Assembly: GCF_036324505.1 (NCBI RefSeq) | Contig: NC_086352.1 | Span: 31,726,858-31,790,857 of the forward strand | Direction of reading: 5' to 3' | DNA: 64,000 nt | Origin: Eleginops maclovinus | Lineage: Eukaryota > Chordata > Actinopteri > Perciformes > Eleginopidae | Shown: positions 61,960-64,000 of the stretch, piece by piece | Layout of the letters: every line of letters starts with the position of its first letter | Position numbering within the stretch: the first letter of the stretch is position 1 | Program-made: the position numbers and the translations under genes | Notes under the pieces: model-generated | Told to the model about the DNA's origin: nothing | Seen by the model: only the letters and a program-made list of their open reading frames with translations | The model's database searches: none

Positions 61960-64000
61960 GTGAGACATCTGGAATATTCCATTAGTTTGTCCTGCAAAAC
62001 ATCAACAAGTGCATTTCTTAAATTAAGTCCTCAGATAACATAAAATGTAATTAACTTGCACCAAAATAATCTATCGCTCATTGTTTTTCTATTATTCACA
62101 CTTCTGTGGGGATTGGAGACGTTGTTTCCTTTAGCTTTTGTTTTCTCATCCAATCATAAACAATGAATGAATGAACAACAATAATGCTTTTTTGTTATTT
62201 TACTAATCAACACCGCTATTTAAAATGTTTTAATTGTTTGTTTTTTTTCAATCATGGATAAAGAAATAGCCGGATATAGTCGCTGATGAAGCTTTTTTTT
62301 TTCTTAAACGTTCATATTTAGAGAAAATTTGAGGTCAAAAACACTGCATTTTTCACCCCATGTTTAATTGCTAGATTTAAAACTAAATAGGCTGTTCTGT
62401 GTAAGCCACTTCATTTTAAACCAGGAAGTTAATGAGGAATAAAGTCATGTAGAGATAAGTCTGGGGTGGATCAATGTGTTATATACAAACCTAGTTTCCG
62501 ATCAAATCTCATAGGAAACCAAAATGTTAGTCACATAACTTTTGGTAACTTTTCTAAAAATATAATTTTCGCTGTATTTTTCCTCTATATGAAATACACA
62601 AGGCACATGATCTGTTAAAAGTGAATGCCCCACGGCTCAGGACAGTGGGCAGTGCTTCATTATTGTTCGACCTTTTTCAACATGGCTGCTGGTTGTCACA
62701 CTGAACGGTGAACTACAATATGTTTCTGAAAGCATTCGAGGCCAAAAAAAGGCAGTTCAATAATAAAACCTGGATTCATATCTGTTAATCAGTATTAACA
62801 GTTGGATTAAAGTTCACAAACAGTGATTGACTTAATGTTAATACTCCTCGGCTCCTATTTCATATAGTCTATACTTTTGTTGTGTTAAATCTTGCAAATG
62901 CCATTAGGCACACTGGGGGAGTCACTGTTTTTCTTGTGTTAATCACTCATAAAATAATGTTATTTTAGATTAATTTACCAAACAAAATGTATCACTGTCA
63001 TAGTTATTTTAACCCAACCCAAGTCAATTCCTATGAAAACAGAAGTTTGTTATAAAAGCATGTTCCAAGTGGACTGTGACACGTTTTGCTGGACATTTTT
63101 GGGAAAGTGCACATGAAATGAGGAATACATTTTGGTTTTCTTGAGCTTAACCTGTAGTAATGGCTTTCAGGATAAAATAAGTGGCTGAGCTTTTTTAACA
63201 TGCATTTTCACTGGTCCGGAAACTGTGTAACTATTTGTCGGCAGGGGCAGCCATCAAATCACCTTCATCAGTGCAGCTTTTGTAGCTTTGACCAAATTTC
63301 CACAAGGCAAAATTATTTTCTGTGAGGAAATTGTAACAATAAGTGCTTTGGCCACGAAGTAATCGAAATGTTGTCTAAAGTTGTGATGTGACCCCTAGAA
63401 GAGCTCATTCTACCTCTCTTCTTCTCTTGCTCAAAGACTTCACATTTTACACACTTAATAGCTACGAACATGTTTGTATTGATCAAAACTGCTTGATGAA
63501 TAAAATAATATTTCCACTTCCAAAGTGGCTCAAGATCATATTAGTTGCAGCTCAAAACAAAGTGGTGCCTCAGACAAAATAGGTTTACTCACTGTGCACT
63601 GAAATTGGAAACTGAGCTGCAAATGAGTATTGACAAGAACAAAAAGCAGGCAAATAAACATGGCATGCAGTATGTAAATAATTCATGCATGCTGTTATGA
63701 CACCACTCTGGAAGTGCTCTTTATCCGAGGCTGCAGGCAGGAAACTTTGGGCTTGGATCACATTTATAAAGCTTTGTTGTTTTCACAATTGTGTTCTCGC
63801 TGCTGTACGTTGAGGTCATTGCAATCATCCTCCTCCCTATCATTATCACCATTAGTCAAATAGCCTATTAGACAGGGCAGTATGTGCCACATGCTAACAA
63901 ACACACTTTGTCACACACCAAATAATACAAGAAATTTAACAAGTAGACAATTGTTACACTGTGAAAATAGTCACACTGTAGCAAAGATAATGTTCAATAA
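61960..64000 (+). other. start of the next cadherin intron
   Basis: Begins with donor gtgaga. AT-rich sequence without a recognisable exon, repeat or element up to the window end. Confidence 0.6.

Overview
This is teleost-like vertebrate nuclear DNA. It is AT-rich, it carries many (CA/GT)n microsatellites, and its transposon families (Rex3/RTE and L2 LINEs, hAT MITEs, a Crypton, tRNA-derived SINEs, LTR elements) are typical of ray-finned fish. No prokaryotic operons, CRISPR arrays, rRNA or tRNA genes are visible. The window lies inside one very large gene on the + strand, and most of it is intron.

The host gene encodes a large cadherin. Four exons (28781-28978, 38220-38445, 50486-50690, 61848-61959) join with matching codon phases (1/1, 1/2, 2/0, 0/1) into one open frame. 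It carries cadherin-repeat signatures (DVNDN, DGDEGNN, PENTPEG, DENDC). A fifth, shorter exon at 7123-7217 is supported by a cadherin-like reading, a donor site and a phase that fits the next exon. From remembered family features I place the protein near the type III (Drosophila DN-cadherin / chicken Hz-cadherin) neural cadherins; this is not proven. Neither end of the gene is in the window. The introns are about 21.6, 9.2, 12.0 and 11.2 kb.

Layout. 1-7122: upstream intron with a 21-bp minisatellite, SINE/MITE-like repeats and a long GT tract. 7218-28780: mostly unique intron with CA/GT tracts, a G-quadruplex motif and MITE remnants. 28979-38219: a decayed hAT (ZNF862-like) transposase on the - strand, a 5'-truncated Rex3-like LINE on the + strand, and an LTR element with a gag-like/Pro-Ala-rich frame. 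38446-50485: a striking hairpin, then a Crypton (- strand) split by an almost full-length Rex3-like LINE (- strand), further microsatellites and a partly duplicated transposon frame. 50691-61847: a GT tract abutting the donor, a hAT MITE with a visible target duplication, a three-level nest (SINE > hAT MITE > older repeat), an L2 fragment and a second copy of the LTR element. 61960-64000: intron without recognisable content.

I see no new multi-gene system. The most interesting points are structural: the Crypton/Rex3 nest, the inverted Rex3 pair around a frame-shifting cadherin exon, a near-perfect 47-bp-arm hairpin 42 bp from a splice donor, the SINE/MITE/repeat nest with an exact 8-bp target duplication, and a small LTR family with its own frame but no pol. 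Transposon borders are estimates by eye; exon borders are placed to the base from splice signals and phase.
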